Positions 8,799-22,702 of a stretch of DNA of 64,000 nucleotides are shown here, piece after piece (the first letter of the stretch is position 1; each line of letters begins with the position of its first letter). A model generated the notes under the pieces. The model ran no database searches. It was not told the origin of the DNA and worked only from the letters and a program-made list of their open reading frames with translations. The stretch lies in the NCBI RefSeq assembly GCF_014648275.1, contig NZ_BMQU01000022.1, positions 1 to 64,000 on the forward strand, in the 5' to 3' direction. The stretch is from Pseudomonas laurentiana (GTDB lineage: Bacteria > Pseudomonadota > Gammaproteobacteria > Pseudomonadales > Pseudomonadaceae). Position numbers and translations under genes: made by a program.

Positions 8799-9355
8799 CG
8801 CAGACCGTGAGGCTGAGTGAGCTACTGCGTCCGGCGTACTTTCACAGGCTGCTGCTGGCGCTCTATGGGGCTGATTTGATGCCAGCCCAGTTGCCTGTAC
8901 TGGTGTCGCAGTGGTCCAAGTACTATTTCTCGATGTTCTGGCGCGAGGCCGTGTCAGCTCGGTGTGCCGGGCGAGGGCTGGCGCTGCCAGGCAATGTCGG
9001 TGTGAGCCTGGACGAGCGCGGTCTGCCGCTGGCGTTTGAACCAATGGACGCAGGCAGCGAGGATTTGCAGGGGCTGTTGGAACAACACCTGGCGCCACTG
9101 ATCCAGCAACTGGCCGCCTTGGGCTCGGTGCCGGTCGCCGTGCTCTGGGGTAATGCTGGCGATTGCCTGGAACAGTGCCTGCAGGCGCTTGAGGTCGACC
9201 TTGTCGAGGCGCGCGACCTACTGGATCGCCCTGGTGGCCCGTTGTTTGCGGCGGTCAGCTATGACGCGAACGGTCTGCGGCGTCGGCGAACCTGTTGTTT
9301 GAGTTACAAGGTGGCGTGGGTGGGGCACTGTGCGCATTGCCCGCTTAACCCCTGA
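8795..9355 (+). CDS. FhuF-like siderophore-iron reductase
   Basis: A 186-residue protein ending in CCLSYKVAWVGHCAHC, the C-C-x10-C-x2-C motif that binds the [2Fe-2S] cluster in FhuF-family ferric-siderophore reductases. The expected role is reductive release of iron from imported ferrisiderophores in the cytoplasm. The chosen ATG 8795 overlaps the kinase stop in ATGA; an in-frame start at 8750 would lie deep in the kinase gene. Coupling to a two-component system is unusual and suggests the system responds to iron or siderophore state, which is inference. Confidence 0.75.
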   Translation: MTQTVRLSELLRPAYFHRLLLALYGADLMPAQLPVLVSQWSKYYFSMFWREAVSARCAGRGLALPGNVGVSLDERGLPLAFEPMDAGSEDLQGLLEQHLAPLIQQLAALGSVPVAVLWGNAGDCLEQCLQALEVDLVEARDLLDRPGGPLFAAVSYDANGLRRRRTCCLSYKVAWVGHCAHCPLNP

Positions 9356-9356
9356 C

Positions 9357-10064
9357 TCAGACGCTGACCAAGGTCAGGATTTGGTCATTTTGTACGCTGA
9401 ACTGACTTTCCAGTTCGTGGCCCTGACGCCAGTCGGTCGAGAGGTCTTTCAACAGGCGTAGCCGCGCATGGCCATCGGTGGACCATTCCAGTACCTCCGC
9501 GTGTTCAAAGTAGAAGCGCTGTTGCACGATGGGGTAGAGGGCCTTGAACAGGCTTTCCTTCAGGGAAAACGTCAGGGTAACCGCCAGGGCGGCAAGGTCC
9601 GGGTCCATCCGTTGCAGTTCATCGACCGTGAGAATCTCTGCTGCCAGGCGCTGGGCGCGTTCGTGGCTGAGCAGGGTTTCCTGATCCAGGCCAATGCCTG
9701 CGCACTGGTTGTTATGGGCAACCACCGCAGCGGCCCAGCCGTGGCTGTGGGTGATGGATCCGCGGATATCGTTTGGCCAGACCGGCGCACGGTCTTCACC
9801 GGTACCGGGGATGTACTCCCGGCCATCCAGCGCTTGCAGCGCTGCACGGGCACAGACCCGACCCGCCAGGTACTCGGCCTGACGCTTGGCAACAGAGCGT
9901 TGCAGGCTGCTGGTGTATTCGACACCGGCATGGATGAAGTCATCGGCAGCCAGTTGAGCGGGGTCGAAAGGGCAACTGACCAACACTGCACCGGGTACTG
10001 CCCGAGGCAGAGGCCAGTGGTGCTGGAGTGGTGAGCAGCAAGATGGGAGTCTGTTCATGGTCAT
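9357..10064 (-). CDS. pcpS: 4'-phosphopantetheinyl transferase (PcpS/EntD type)
   Basis: A 235-residue Sfp/EntD-type transferase that moves 4'-phosphopantetheine from CoA to a serine of carrier proteins, activating ACP and siderophore NRPS. Family motifs are visible in order: AGRVCARAAL, RAPVWP, ITHSHGWAAA, the magnesium-binding GIGLDQETL and FSLKESLFKALYP. The sequence closely resembles P. aeruginosa PcpS as remembered, from NRLPS onward. Starts at 10064 (MTMNR) and 10058 (MNR) are both possible; GGAG lies 12 bases before 10064. It converges on the FhuF-like gene, leaving one base between stops. Confidence 0.9.
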   Translation of the reverse strand: MTMNRLPSCCSPLQHHWPLPRAVPGAVLVSCPFDPAQLAADDFIHAGVEYTSSLQRSVAKRQAEYLAGRVCARAALQALDGREYIPGTGEDRAPVWPNDIRGSITHSHGWAAAVVAHNNQCAGIGLDQETLLSHERAQRLAAEILTVDELQRMDPDLAALAVTLTFSLKESLFKALYPIVQQRFYFEHAEVLEWSTDGHARLRLLKDLSTDWRQGHELESQFSVQNDQILTLVSV

Positions 10065-10144
10065 TATTGTGCCGTTCTCCATGACGTCCGGCCAGCGCCC
10101 ATTCCAATCCGTTTTTTTCTGCCCAAGTGCCGCCCCGCAGGGCT

Positions 10145-10942
10145 TCAGTTCAGCTTGAACACCTTCTTCAAGAAAACCTGCAAGTCCGCCCAAGCGCTTT
10201 CGTCGGCGCTTTTGTTGTAGGCAATGTCCGGTCCACCGTGCTCGCCGTGGCTGAGTCGGTCAGCATCCGGGTTAGTGAAACCGTGTTTGGCGCCCTGGAT
10301 GCTCACGAACTCATAGGACGCACCTGCTGCATTCATTTCGTCTTTGAATTTATCCACCTGCTCTTGGGGGACCATGCTGTCGGCTGCACCGTGCTCCACT
10401 AGAATCTTGCTCTTTACGCTGCCGGGGGTTGCCGGGCTGCTGGTTGCCAGCGGGCCATGGAAGCTGACGACTCCCGCCAGCGGCTCGCCTCGCCGTGCAG
10501 CATCAAGCACGACTTTTCCGCCGAAGCAGTAGCCGATGGCCGCAATCCGATTGTTATCGGTTTGCGGTTGGAGTTTCAGCAGTTCAACACCGGCATCGAA
10601 GCGTTTGGCCGCTGCGACAGGATCTTTCATGGCGGCTTGCATGAAGGACATGGCGTCTGCAGGGTGCTCGGTGTGCTTGCCGTCGCCGTACATGTCGATC
10701 GCGAGCGCGCTATAGCCCAGCCCCGCCAAATCACGTGCGCGACGTTTAGCGTAATCGTTCAGGCCCCACCACTCATGCACCACCACCACGCCGGGGCGCT
10801 TGTCGTCGACCGCATCATCATAGGCGTAGTAGCCAACCAGACGCTTGCCGTCGGCATCCTGATAGGCAATTTCACGGGTCTGTATGGCAGCCTGAGCCAG
10901 GCCTGTGGCGCCGATCAGGGCAAGGGCAAGCAGATAGCGCAT
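10145..10942 (-). CDS. exported dienelactone hydrolase family protein
   Basis: A 265-residue alpha/beta hydrolase with a signal peptide (residues 1-18, ending GLAQA) so probably periplasmic, unlike classical cytoplasmic dienelactone hydrolases. The cysteine nucleophile lies in GYCFGGKVVL and the catalytic histidine in AKHGFTNPD, with the acid in the HGAADSMVP region. ATG 10942 is preceded by AAGGAG; an in-frame ATG at 10972 lacks this. It is upstream of pcpS on the same strand with an 80-bp gap. The substrate is unknown. Confidence 0.85.
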   Translation of the reverse strand: MRYLLALALIGATGLAQAAIQTREIAYQDADGKRLVGYYAYDDAVDDKRPGVVVVHEWWGLNDYAKRRARDLAGLGYSALAIDMYGDGKHTEHPADAMSFMQAAMKDPVAAAKRFDAGVELLKLQPQTDNNRIAAIGYCFGGKVVLDAARRGEPLAGVVSFHGPLATSSPATPGSVKSKILVEHGAADSMVPQEQVDKFKDEMNAAGASYEFVSIQGAKHGFTNPDADRLSHGEHGGPDIAYNKSADESAWADLQVFLKKVFKLN

Positions 10943-11081
10943 GGAGGGTACTCCTTGTGTGAGTCGATGCATCTGTTCAGCCGCGGTGTGGGGCGGGCTC
11001 AGCGACGACAGGGGATGTCCTGCTTACTCTAGCTTCCAGGCTCCATCCTGCAACGAATTGAACACATACCTTGGCTAAGTG

Positions 11082-11137
11082 GGCGGATAACCGCCATTGG
11101 CGAAGTCTTTTGGCGGACCGCGTGCGGAAATCCGCCA
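11082..11137. promoter_or_regulatory. two dyads, candidate DctD enhancer sites for dctA
   Basis: GGCGG-ATAA-CCGCC at 11082-11095 and GTGCGGAAATCCGCCA at 11122-11137 (dyad GCGGA-AA-TCCGC at 11124-11135) have centres 41 bp apart, about four helical turns. The second resembles the rhizobial DctD site GTGCGGAAATCCGCAC as I remember it. They lie 80-135 bp upstream of a sigma-54 promoter, the normal enhancer position. Confidence 0.55.
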
Positions 11138-11214
11138 ATGCGCACCGTTCTTCGTGCCACCTCCTAGTGCATGCAGGCCCCGAAAACCGGGGGGTTGCAC
11201 CCATAAAGCGCACA

Positions 11215-11231
11215 TTGGCATCGGGCTTGCT
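11215..11231 (+). promoter_or_regulatory. sigma-54 (-24/-12) promoter of dctA
   Basis: TTGGCATCGGGCTTGCT has GG at 11217-11218 and GC at 11229-11230 separated by exactly 10 bp, with TTGGCA and TTGCT around them. Transcription would start near 11242, about 115 bp before dctA. dctA is RpoN-dependent in other proteobacteria. Confidence 0.75.
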
Positions 11232-11233
11232 AA

Positions 11234-12679
<1,446 letters not shown>

Positions 12680-12697
12680 GCATTCGGGGTGTACTTG

Positions 12698-12748
12698 ATC
12701 GCCGGCAAGGTCGGCTCCTGCATCAGGAGTCGGTCTTGCCGGCGATGT
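12698..12748. terminator. long REP-like hairpin after dctA
   Basis: ATCGCCGGCAAG and CTTGCCGGCGAT bracket further pairing CTCCTG/CAGGAG, giving a stem of about 23 bp with a few mismatches. It lies between convergent dctA and the SprT-like gene and shares the core GGCAAGGTCGGCTCC with other hairpins in the window. Confidence 0.6.
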
Positions 12749-12751
12749 CGT

Positions 12752-13246
12752 TTATTCCACCCGCGTTTCTCCGGTAAACACTAATGTTTGCCGGCAGCGT
12801 CTGCACAGGTAGCGCCGCCCTTGGCGCACCAGGCCATGACGCTGGGCAGAGAACGGGAAGTCGCTACCCGCACAGGGGCAGCGGTAGATATAGCGGGTCA
12901 TGCTACGGCGCTTTACTGCGTAGTTATGGCAGCGGTTCGGTGGAAGTTCATACACCCCGCGCATGATCAGTTGCCACTCTTCGCCATGAGGTTGGATGCT
13001 ACCGCCGAACAGTTGGTGGGCGATCAGGTGGGCCACCTCATGGGCGACAGTCTGCGTCAGGAAGTCTTCACGGTTTTCCATGTACAACTGCAGGTTGAAG
13101 CGCAGCAGGTTTTCATGCAGATGTGCCACGCCGGCCTTCTGCCCGCGCAGTTTGAAACTCACTTCGGGGCGTTGGAAGGGGCGTTTGAAAAAGGCTTCAG
13201 CCTGCTGGAAACAGCTTTCGACGCGGGATTTGAGCAGATCGGGCAT
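12752..13246 (-). CDS. sprT: SprT-like zinc metalloprotease domain protein
   Basis: A 164-residue protein with the zinc-protease signature HEVAHLIAHQ (H69, E70, H73) and a C-terminal zinc ribbon (CPC followed by CRRC), as in bacterial SprT and related to eukaryotic Spartan. Length matches the bacterial family. ATG 13246 (MPDLLKSR) has GGAG 11 bases upstream; a longer frame to 13291 is not family-like. The physiological role of bacterial SprT is poorly defined. Confidence 0.85.
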   Translation of the reverse strand: MPDLLKSRVESCFQQAEAFFKRPFQRPEVSFKLRGQKAGVAHLHENLLRFNLQLYMENREDFLTQTVAHEVAHLIAHQLFGGSIQPHGEEWQLIMRGVYELPPNRCHNYAVKRRSMTRYIYRCPCAGSDFPFSAQRHGLVRQGRRYLCRRCRQTLVFTGETRVE

Positions 13247-13320
13247 ATCGGGGAACACTCCTGACCGGCAATTATGCCGCAACCTTGGCATTACTGCCGA
13301 GGCCGCCGGTCCGCGTACGG

Positions 13321-13348
13321 CATCAGGCCGCCCTGCGGCGGCCTGATG
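13321..13348. terminator. perfect 12-bp hairpin between SprT-like and Yip1 genes
   Basis: CATCAGGCCGCC pairs with GGCGGCCTGATG around a CTGC loop, followed by TTTGTTG on the plus strand. On the minus strand, where both neighbours are transcribed, there is no U-run, so it may act in processing or as a weak terminator after the Yip1 gene. Confidence 0.55.
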
Positions 13349-13385
13349 TTTGTTGCACCTATGTTGTTGCAGTGTTTCTAATTTG

Positions 13386-13985
13386 TTAGTTGGTATAGAC
13401 GGGCCCCACGCCCAGTCCCCAGACGATCACCGTGAAGGCCATGATGGCTACCAGCACCACCAGGCCCACCGCCAACACTGAACTCGAGAACAGGAAGCCC
13501 TCGTCCGAAGGTATGTTCATGAAGGTCGGCAGGCCGACATAGAGCAGGTAGACCGTGTAGCAGATGGCTGCCGTACCGACAATCATCCCCAGCCACAGGT
13601 GTGGGTAAAGCGCCGCCAGCCCTCCGACGAACAGTGGGGTGGCGGTATAGGTTGCAAACGCGATGCATTGCGCCAGGCTTGGGTTGGCATCATAGGTGCG
13701 GGCCATCCAGTGGATGAATGCGCCCATGACCGCAACGCCGCCGAGCATGGCCAGGTACGACATGATGCTCATCCAGAGCGCACTTTCCATGGTCAGCATG
13801 ACGGGCGCGCGCTCGCCGATGACCCAGCCTACCTGGGTGGTGCCTATAAATGCCGATACGGCGGGAATGGCCGCCAATATCAGGGTGTGGGTCAGGTACA
13901 TGTGGCTGATGCTTTCCTCTTCGCCACGAATTTCTCGCCATTCCTGATCGGGATGGGTAAACAGCCCCAGAACGTGATGGATCAT
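13386..13985 (-). CDS. Yip1 family membrane protein
   Basis: A 199-residue integral membrane protein with about five hydrophobic segments (near residues 34-52, 71-92, 107-125, 133-153 and 170-192), of the kind grouped in the Yip1 domain family. ATG 13985 is preceded by AAAGGAG; the longer frame to 14054 is not supported. It is divergent from ttcA. Bacterial Yip1-family proteins have no assigned function. Confidence 0.75.
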   Translation of the reverse strand: MIHHVLGLFTHPDQEWREIRGEEESISHMYLTHTLILAAIPAVSAFIGTTQVGWVIGERAPVMLTMESALWMSIMSYLAMLGGVAVMGAFIHWMARTYDANPSLAQCIAFATYTATPLFVGGLAALYPHLWLGMIVGTAAICYTVYLLYVGLPTFMNIPSDEGFLFSSSVLAVGLVVLVAIMAFTVIVWGLGVGPVYTN

Positions 13986-14254
13986 GCCAGTCACTCCTTT
14001 CGTTGTTGCCATCGCCCCCCAGAGGAGCGCTTGCTGGCCCGAGGTCCGGACCATACGACCAGGTCACATACACGGTGGCCCTATGTCGCAGTATAGGAAG
14101 GAGTTCGCTGCATAAAACCTGGCTTTTTAGAGCAAATTGCGCTGTCAGGCGGTTGCTTAATCACGATGCAGTCTTTATCGGATTGGCCTACGCCGCCAGT
14201 CGGTTTATGCGTAAAATAGGCCGCTTTTGTCATACCTCGCGGATTCCAAGCGCT

Positions 14255-15079
14255 ATGGGCACCCTTTCGGTCAATCAGAACAAACTGCAAAAACGCCTTC
14301 GCCGCCTCGCGGGTGAGGCTGTCACCGACTTCAACATGATCGAAGACGGTGACAAGGTCATGGTCTGCCTGTCGGGCGGCAAAGACAGCTACACCATGCT
14401 CGATGTTCTGCTGCACCTGCAGAAGGTGGCGCCGATCAAGTTCGAGATCGTCGCGGTGAATATGGACCAGAAACAACCGGGGTTCCCCGAGGACGTGCTG
14501 CCGGCCTACCTCAAGACCCTGGGCATCGAGTACCACATCGTCGAGAAGGACACCTATTCGGTGGTCAAGGAATTGATCCCGGAAGGCAAGACCACCTGCT
14601 CGCTGTGCTCGCGCCTGCGCCGTGGCACCCTGTACACCTTCGCCGATGAAATCGGCGCGACCAAGATGGCCCTGGGTCATCACCGTGATGACATCGTCGA
14701 GACCTTCTTCCTCAACATGTTCTTCAATGGCACGCTCAAGGCCATGCCGCCAAAACTGCTGGCCGACGATGGCCGCAACGTGGTCATCCGGCCATTGGCC
14801 TACTGCAGCGAGAAGGACATCCAGGCCTACTCGGACATGAAGGAATTCCCGATCATCCCGTGCAACCTCTGTGGCTCGCAGGAAAACCTGCAGCGTCAGG
14901 TGGTCAAGGACATGCTTCAGGAGTGGGAGCGCAAGTCGCCAGGGCGTACCGAGAGCATCTTCCGTGGTTTGCAGAACGTGGTTCCGTCGCAATTGGCCGA
15001 CCGCAACCTGTTCGACTTCGTCAATCTGCGTATCGACGACACCGCGACACCGCGCTTCCTCGACGTGCTGAACATCTGA
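14255..15079 (+). CDS. ttcA: tRNA 2-thiocytidine(32) biosynthesis protein
   Basis: A 274-residue iron-sulfur enzyme that thiolates cytidine 32 in certain tRNAs in an ATP-dependent reaction. It has the PP-loop SGGKDS (residues 40-45) and the two CxxC motifs of TtcA, CSLCSR and CNLCGS, that bind the cluster. The start [15 protein letters not shown] matches the family; the frame is open further upstream to 14003 but that part lacks similarity. The Tag-like glycosylase gene follows 24 bp later. Confidence 0.95.
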   Translation: MGTLSVNQNKLQKRLRRLAGEAVTDFNMIEDGDKVMVCLSGGKDSYTMLDVLLHLQKVAPIKFEIVAVNMDQKQPGFPEDVLPAYLKTLGIEYHIVEKDTYSVVKELIPEGKTTCSLCSRLRRGTLYTFADEIGATKMALGHHRDDIVETFFLNMFFNGTLKAMPPKLLADDGRNVVIRPLAYCSEKDIQAYSDMKEFPIIPCNLCGSQENLQRQVVKDMLQEWERKSPGRTESIFRGLQNVVPSQLADRNLFDFVNLRIDDTATPRFLDVLNI

Positions 15080-15103
15080 CGAACTTTCTGGCAAGGAACC
15101 GCC

Positions 15104-15775
15104 ATGCGCGACTATCAATGGCTGCATGAGTACTGCCTGAACCGCTTCGGCTCTGCCGCTGCGCTGGAGGCACATCTGCCGGTGCCGCGAACCCCGGCGC
15201 AGTTGCGCGCTATCAGTGATGACCGTTACCTGTCGACCCTGGCCCTGCGCGTGTTTCGCGCGGGGCTCAAGCACAGCCTGGTAGATGCCAAGTGGCCGGC
15301 GTTTGAGCAGGTGTTCTTCGGTTTCGATCCGGAAAAGGTCGTACTGATGGGGGCCGAGCATCTGGAGCGGCTGATGCAGGACACCCGCATCATCCGTCAC
15401 CTGGGCAAGCTCAAGAGCGTGCCCCGTAATGCGCAGATGGTGTTGGATGTGGCGAAGGAGAAGGGCAGTTTCGGCGCCTTGATCGCCGATTGGCCAGTGA
15501 CAGACATCGTCGGTTTGTGGAAATACCTGGCCAAGCATGGCAACCAGCTTGGTGGCTTGTCTGCACCACGCTTTCTGCGCATGGTCGGCAAGGATACGTT
15601 CATCCCCACGGATGACATGGTTGCGGCCTTGGTGGCTCAGGACATCATCGACAAGGCACCGACCAGCCAGCGCGACCTGGCGCTAGTGCAAGCGGCGTTC
15701 AATCAGTGGCACGCCGAAAGTGGGCGGCCACTGTGCCAGCTCTCGGTAATGCTGGCGCATACCGTCAACCATTGA
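15104..15775 (+). CDS. DNA-3-methyladenine glycosylase I family protein
   Basis: A 223-residue protein resembling the Tag (3-methyladenine DNA glycosylase I) helix-hairpin-helix family in its middle part (RNAQMVLDVAKEKGSFGALI and the DIVGLWKYLAKHGNQLGG segment). It lacks the N-terminal MxRCxW and the C-terminal His/Cys pair that form the zinc snap of E. coli Tag. It may be a divergent glycosylase; substrate not certain. It follows ttcA closely and ends just before a terminator. Confidence 0.65.
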   Translation: MRDYQWLHEYCLNRFGSAAALEAHLPVPRTPAQLRAISDDRYLSTLALRVFRAGLKHSLVDAKWPAFEQVFFGFDPEKVVLMGAEHLERLMQDTRIIRHLGKLKSVPRNAQMVLDVAKEKGSFGALIADWPVTDIVGLWKYLAKHGNQLGGLSAPRFLRMVGKDTFIPTDDMVAALVAQDIIDKAPTSQRDLALVQAAFNQWHAESGRPLCQLSVMLAHTVNH

Positions 15776-15787
15776 GTTAAGTACTGG

Positions 15788-15811
15788 CACTGCTCGGCAA
15801 GTCGAGCAGTG
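15788..15811. terminator. hairpin between convergent Tag-like and DUF2069 genes
   Basis: A perfect 9-bp stem, CACTGCTCG with CGAGCAGTG, closes a six-base loop in the short gap between converging genes. There is no long T-run, so termination strength is uncertain. Confidence 0.6.
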
Positions 15812-17176
<1,365 letters not shown>

Positions 17177-17262
17177 GTTCGGGTCGCATTCAGCATGAAG
17201 TGGCGGCTATTCTAACCGCAGCGACTTTGCATTTTGCTTGAATATTCAATAAGGATTGACCC

Positions 17263-17727
17263 ATGACAAGGCGATTGGCAGCAGTACTGGCGATCACTAC
17301 GAGCCTGTTGCTCGGCGGTTGCGGCGCAGACTATGGGCTGGATCAGAATGGCCGCAAAGTGGCCGCAGAACAATTGGACGGGCGCTGGCTGGTGCTTAAC
17401 TATTGGGCCGAATGGTGTGGCCCCTGCCGGACGGAAATTCCAGAGCTCAATGCCGCGGCCAAAGAGCTGCAGGCCAAAGGTGTGACGGTGCTCGGGGTGA
17501 ACTTCGACGGCTTGCGCGGCGATGAGTTGAAAAAGGCCAGTGACGCGCTGGGGATCGGTTTCACCGTGCTTGCTGACGACCCTGCCGAGCGCTTTGAGCT
17601 ACCGCGTAGTGAAGGCTTGCCGGTCACCTACATCATCGATGACAAGGGCAAGGTGCGCGAGCAGTTGCTGGGTGAACAGACCGCTGCGGGGATTACCGAG
17701 AAATTGACGGCACTCAAGGGCGCCTGA
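17263..17727 (+). CDS. TlpA/thioredoxin-like lipoprotein
   Basis: A 154-residue lipoprotein: signal sequence with lipobox LLGGC (lipidated C20), then a thioredoxin fold with redox motif WCGPC (C52, C55) and the cis-proline in GLPVTYIID. It should face the periplasm and act as a membrane-anchored disulfide reductase, as TlpA or ResA-type proteins do, though the partner is not evident. It is divergent from arsC and converges on the META lipoprotein, with a hairpin between. Confidence 0.85.
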   Translation: MTRRLAAVLAITTSLLLGGCGADYGLDQNGRKVAAEQLDGRWLVLNYWAEWCGPCRTEIPELNAAAKELQAKGVTVLGVNFDGLRGDELKKASDALGIGFTVLADDPAERFELPRSEGLPVTYIIDDKGKVREQLLGEQTAAGITEKLTALKGA

Positions 17728-17766
17728 TGCCCCGGCTGCGCCTCGCAGCGTACGTGAATTATGCGT

Positions 17767-17800
17767 TCCTGTAGGCGCCAGCAAGGCTGGCCCTACAGGA
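17767..17800. repeat. REP-like hairpin between convergent lipoprotein genes
   Basis: TCCTGTAGG pairs with CCTACAGGA and the inner GCCAGC with GCTGGC around AAG. This is the form of Pseudomonas intergenic REP palindromes and may also terminate both converging genes. Confidence 0.65.
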
Positions 17801-17825
17801 AACCAAACAGGGCGCGGGGCGTGGT

Positions 17826-18230
17826 TTAGCCTTCCTCAGGCCAGAACCGCAGTGGTTTGCCTTGTGCTGGCCAAAACCGCACCTGCTCGATTGGCGAGAT
17901 GTCCCAGCGTTGCACATCCTCCAATGCTTGCAGGAAACGCTGCTCCTGTTCCATCAGCGCTGGTGCACAGCGCTTGCGGGTGCTACCAACCTTGCCGAAG
18001 CTCAGTTTGTCGCCGTCCAACTGATACGGTGCAAACCAGTGGTTGCAGCCTGCATTGCCATACGCCCGACCATCGGCCGCCAAGGTCAGCGTCAGGTGGC
18101 TGTAGTCCATCAATGGTCGTTCGCCAATCCATTCCAGTATGTAGCTTCGCTCCTGCTCCAGCTTCATGGGCTCGGCAGCACAGCCGACCAGGCCTGCGGC
18201 TACCAGTCCCGAAAACAGAAGGTGTTTCAC
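17826..18230 (-). CDS. META (HslJ-like) domain lipoprotein
   Basis: A 134-residue lipoprotein: signal with lipobox LVGC (C17 from the GTG start), then a META domain with the characteristic GxAGCNxW-type motif seen as NAGCNHWFAPY and a conserved cysteine near KRCAPALM. The family includes E. coli HslJ, linked to heat shock and novobiocin resistance. GTG 18230 overlaps the stop of the upstream gene in GTGA, so the two are coupled; an in-frame ATG at 18257 would remove a clean signal peptide start. Confidence 0.75.
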   Translation of the reverse strand: MKHLLFSGLVAAGLVGCAAEPMKLEQERSYILEWIGERPLMDYSHLTLTLAADGRAYGNAGCNHWFAPYQLDGDKLSFGKVGSTRKRCAPALMEQEQRFLQALEDVQRWDISPIEQVRFWPAQGKPLRFWPEEG

Positions 18231-18664
18231 TGCGCCTGCCCCCGGCATTTCGGACACGTGTGTTTGTCGCCTTGAGTGGTCCAGCCCAGTTCGGCGATAC
18301 GCGCCACGGCGGCTGGCTGCTGGGCTTTGTTACCCAGTTTGGCGTCTACCGCGAACTCGAAATCAAGGTTGGCCTGGCAGCTGTCGCAGTTGACTTGCCA
18401 CTGATGGATTGCCAGTTCGCCGAAGACCGGACCGCTGGCCACGGCGACCCATTGACCGGGCGGGTTGATCAGGTGGCGTACCTTTTCCACAGTCAGGCGC
18501 ATTGACAGTGTCTTGCTGCCCTTGAGGGTTACCAGCAAGACGTCGTCATTGTGGATTGAGCCACCATTGCCGGTGACCTGGTAGCGACCTGGTGCCAGGG
18601 AGCGGCATTCGATCAGGGTGTGTTGCGGATTAAACAGGTTGTAGCGGAAATCGTGTTCGACCAT
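18227..18664 (-). CDS. hypothetical protein with C-terminal zinc ribbon
   Basis: I do not recognise this 145-residue protein by name. It has no signal peptide or membrane segment and ends with two CxxC motifs (NCDSC and TCPKC) about 40 residues apart, consistent with a zinc ribbon. ATG 18664 follows a strong GGAGG. It is coupled to the META lipoprotein downstream and lies just after ldhA on the same strand. Confidence 0.7.
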   Translation of the reverse strand: MVEHDFRYNLFNPQHTLIECRSLAPGRYQVTGNGGSIHNDDVLLVTLKGSKTLSMRLTVEKVRHLINPPGQWVAVASGPVFGELAIHQWQVNCDSCQANLDFEFAVDAKLGNKAQQPAAVARIAELGWTTQGDKHTCPKCRGQAQ

Positions 18665-18695
18665 GGGTCCTCCAAATCTGCCGCGTATCCTAGCA

Positions 18696-19685
18696 TCAAC
18701 CTTCGACCAGATTCTGCGGATTCCCGACCGCCCAGCGGGCAATGTTCTCCAACGTGGTCTCGGCGATGGCGGCGAGGGCCTCACGGGTAAGGAACGCCTG
18801 ATGGGCGGTGATGATCACGTTGGGGTAGGTCAGCAGCCGCGCCAGCACATCATCTTGCAGCGGCTGGTCTGAGCGGTCTTCAAAGAACAGCTGTGCTTCC
18901 TCTTCATAGACGTCCAGGCCCAGGTAGCCGAGGTGGCCGCTTTTCAGGGCATCACTCAGTGCCGGGGTGTCTACCAGCGCGCCACGGCCGGTATTGATCA
19001 ACATCGATCCGCGTTGCATCAATGCCAGGCTTTGTTGATTGATCAGGTGGTGGGTTTGCTCGGTCAATGGGCAGTGCAGGCTGACGATGTGAGCCTGAGC
19101 CAGCAGCTCCGGCAGCGGCAGGTAGCGCGCGCCAAGCGCCTGCATTTGAGGGCTAGGGAAGGGGTCGTAGGCCAGTAACTGGCAACCGAAGCCGGCCATG
19201 ATCCGTGCAAACGCCAAGCCTATCTGGCCGGTACCGATCACCCCGACGGTTTTGCCGTAGAGGTCGAAACCGGTCAGACCATGCAGGCTGAAGTCGCCTT
19301 CTCGGGTGCGGTTATAGGCCCGGTGCAGACGTCGATTGAGGGCCAGAATCAATGCTACGGCATGTTCGGCGACGGCATGCGGTGAATAGGCCGGCACCCG
19401 TACCACGCTTAACCCCAGGCGTTGGGCGGCCTTGAGGTCAATGTGGTTGTAGCCCGCCGAGCGCAGGGCAATCAGCCGCGTACCACCTGCGGCCAGGCGC
19501 TCCAGCACCGGTGCTGACAATTCATCGTTGATGAAGGCGCAGACGACTTCATGGCCGGCCGCCAGCGTGGCGGTTGCTTCGGTCAGGCGTGCCGCCTGGA
19601 AGTTCAGGCTCAGGCCCTCCATGGCAGGCGCAGCGCGGAAACTTTCCTGGTCATACGTCTGGCTGCTGAAAAATAGTGCGCGCAT
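18696..19685 (-). CDS. ldhA: D-lactate dehydrogenase, 2-hydroxyacid dehydrogenase family
   Basis: A 329-residue fermentative-type D-lactate dehydrogenase interconverting pyruvate and D-lactate with NADH. Visible features: substrate-binding RSAGYNHIDL (catalytic Arg nearby), Rossmann motif VGVIGTGQIG, LINTGRG, the catalytic Glu in DVYEEE and the catalytic His in ITAHQAF. ATG 19685 has AAGGAG seven bases upstream. It sits next to gacS, as ldhA does in P. aeruginosa. Confidence 0.9.
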   Translation of the reverse strand: MRALFFSSQTYDQESFRAAPAMEGLSLNFQAARLTEATATLAAGHEVVCAFINDELSAPVLERLAAGGTRLIALRSAGYNHIDLKAAQRLGLSVVRVPAYSPHAVAEHAVALILALNRRLHRAYNRTREGDFSLHGLTGFDLYGKTVGVIGTGQIGLAFARIMAGFGCQLLAYDPFPSPQMQALGARYLPLPELLAQAHIVSLHCPLTEQTHHLINQQSLALMQRGSMLINTGRGALVDTPALSDALKSGHLGYLGLDVYEEEAQLFFEDRSDQPLQDDVLARLLTYPNVIITAHQAFLTREALAAIAETTLENIARWAVGNPQNLVEG

Positions 19686-19752
19686 GGCAAAGCTCCTTGG
19701 CATCGAATGCCACCAGTCTAAACAACTGCTACGCCACTGGCCTTGCCTCAGG

Positions 19753-22515
<2,763 letters not shown>

Positions 22516-22702
22516 GCCACTCTCCTGTGCTTAGGCAGTTGCTGTAAGGCGCCGTAAGATCCAAGTGGCGACCCAGGTCGGAAAATTACCGCGACTGTCA
22601 GCGCAATGCACTCATTTGTATCTACTTTTATCTTTTTGTAGGAAATCTCCTAGATGTTTGTCGGTAATTGGTTGCTTGGCGCGGATGGAATCTGAATAAT
22701 CG

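Noticed and set aside
14081..15538. A 485-codon minus-strand frame across ttcA and the Tag-like gene
   Set aside because: Both plus-strand genes have clear motifs; the antisense product does not.
22543..22558. GacA-type upstream site TGTAAG-N6 near the gacS start
   Set aside because: The second half reads TAAGAT instead of the inverted CTTACA; it is a partial direct repeat, not the palindrome.
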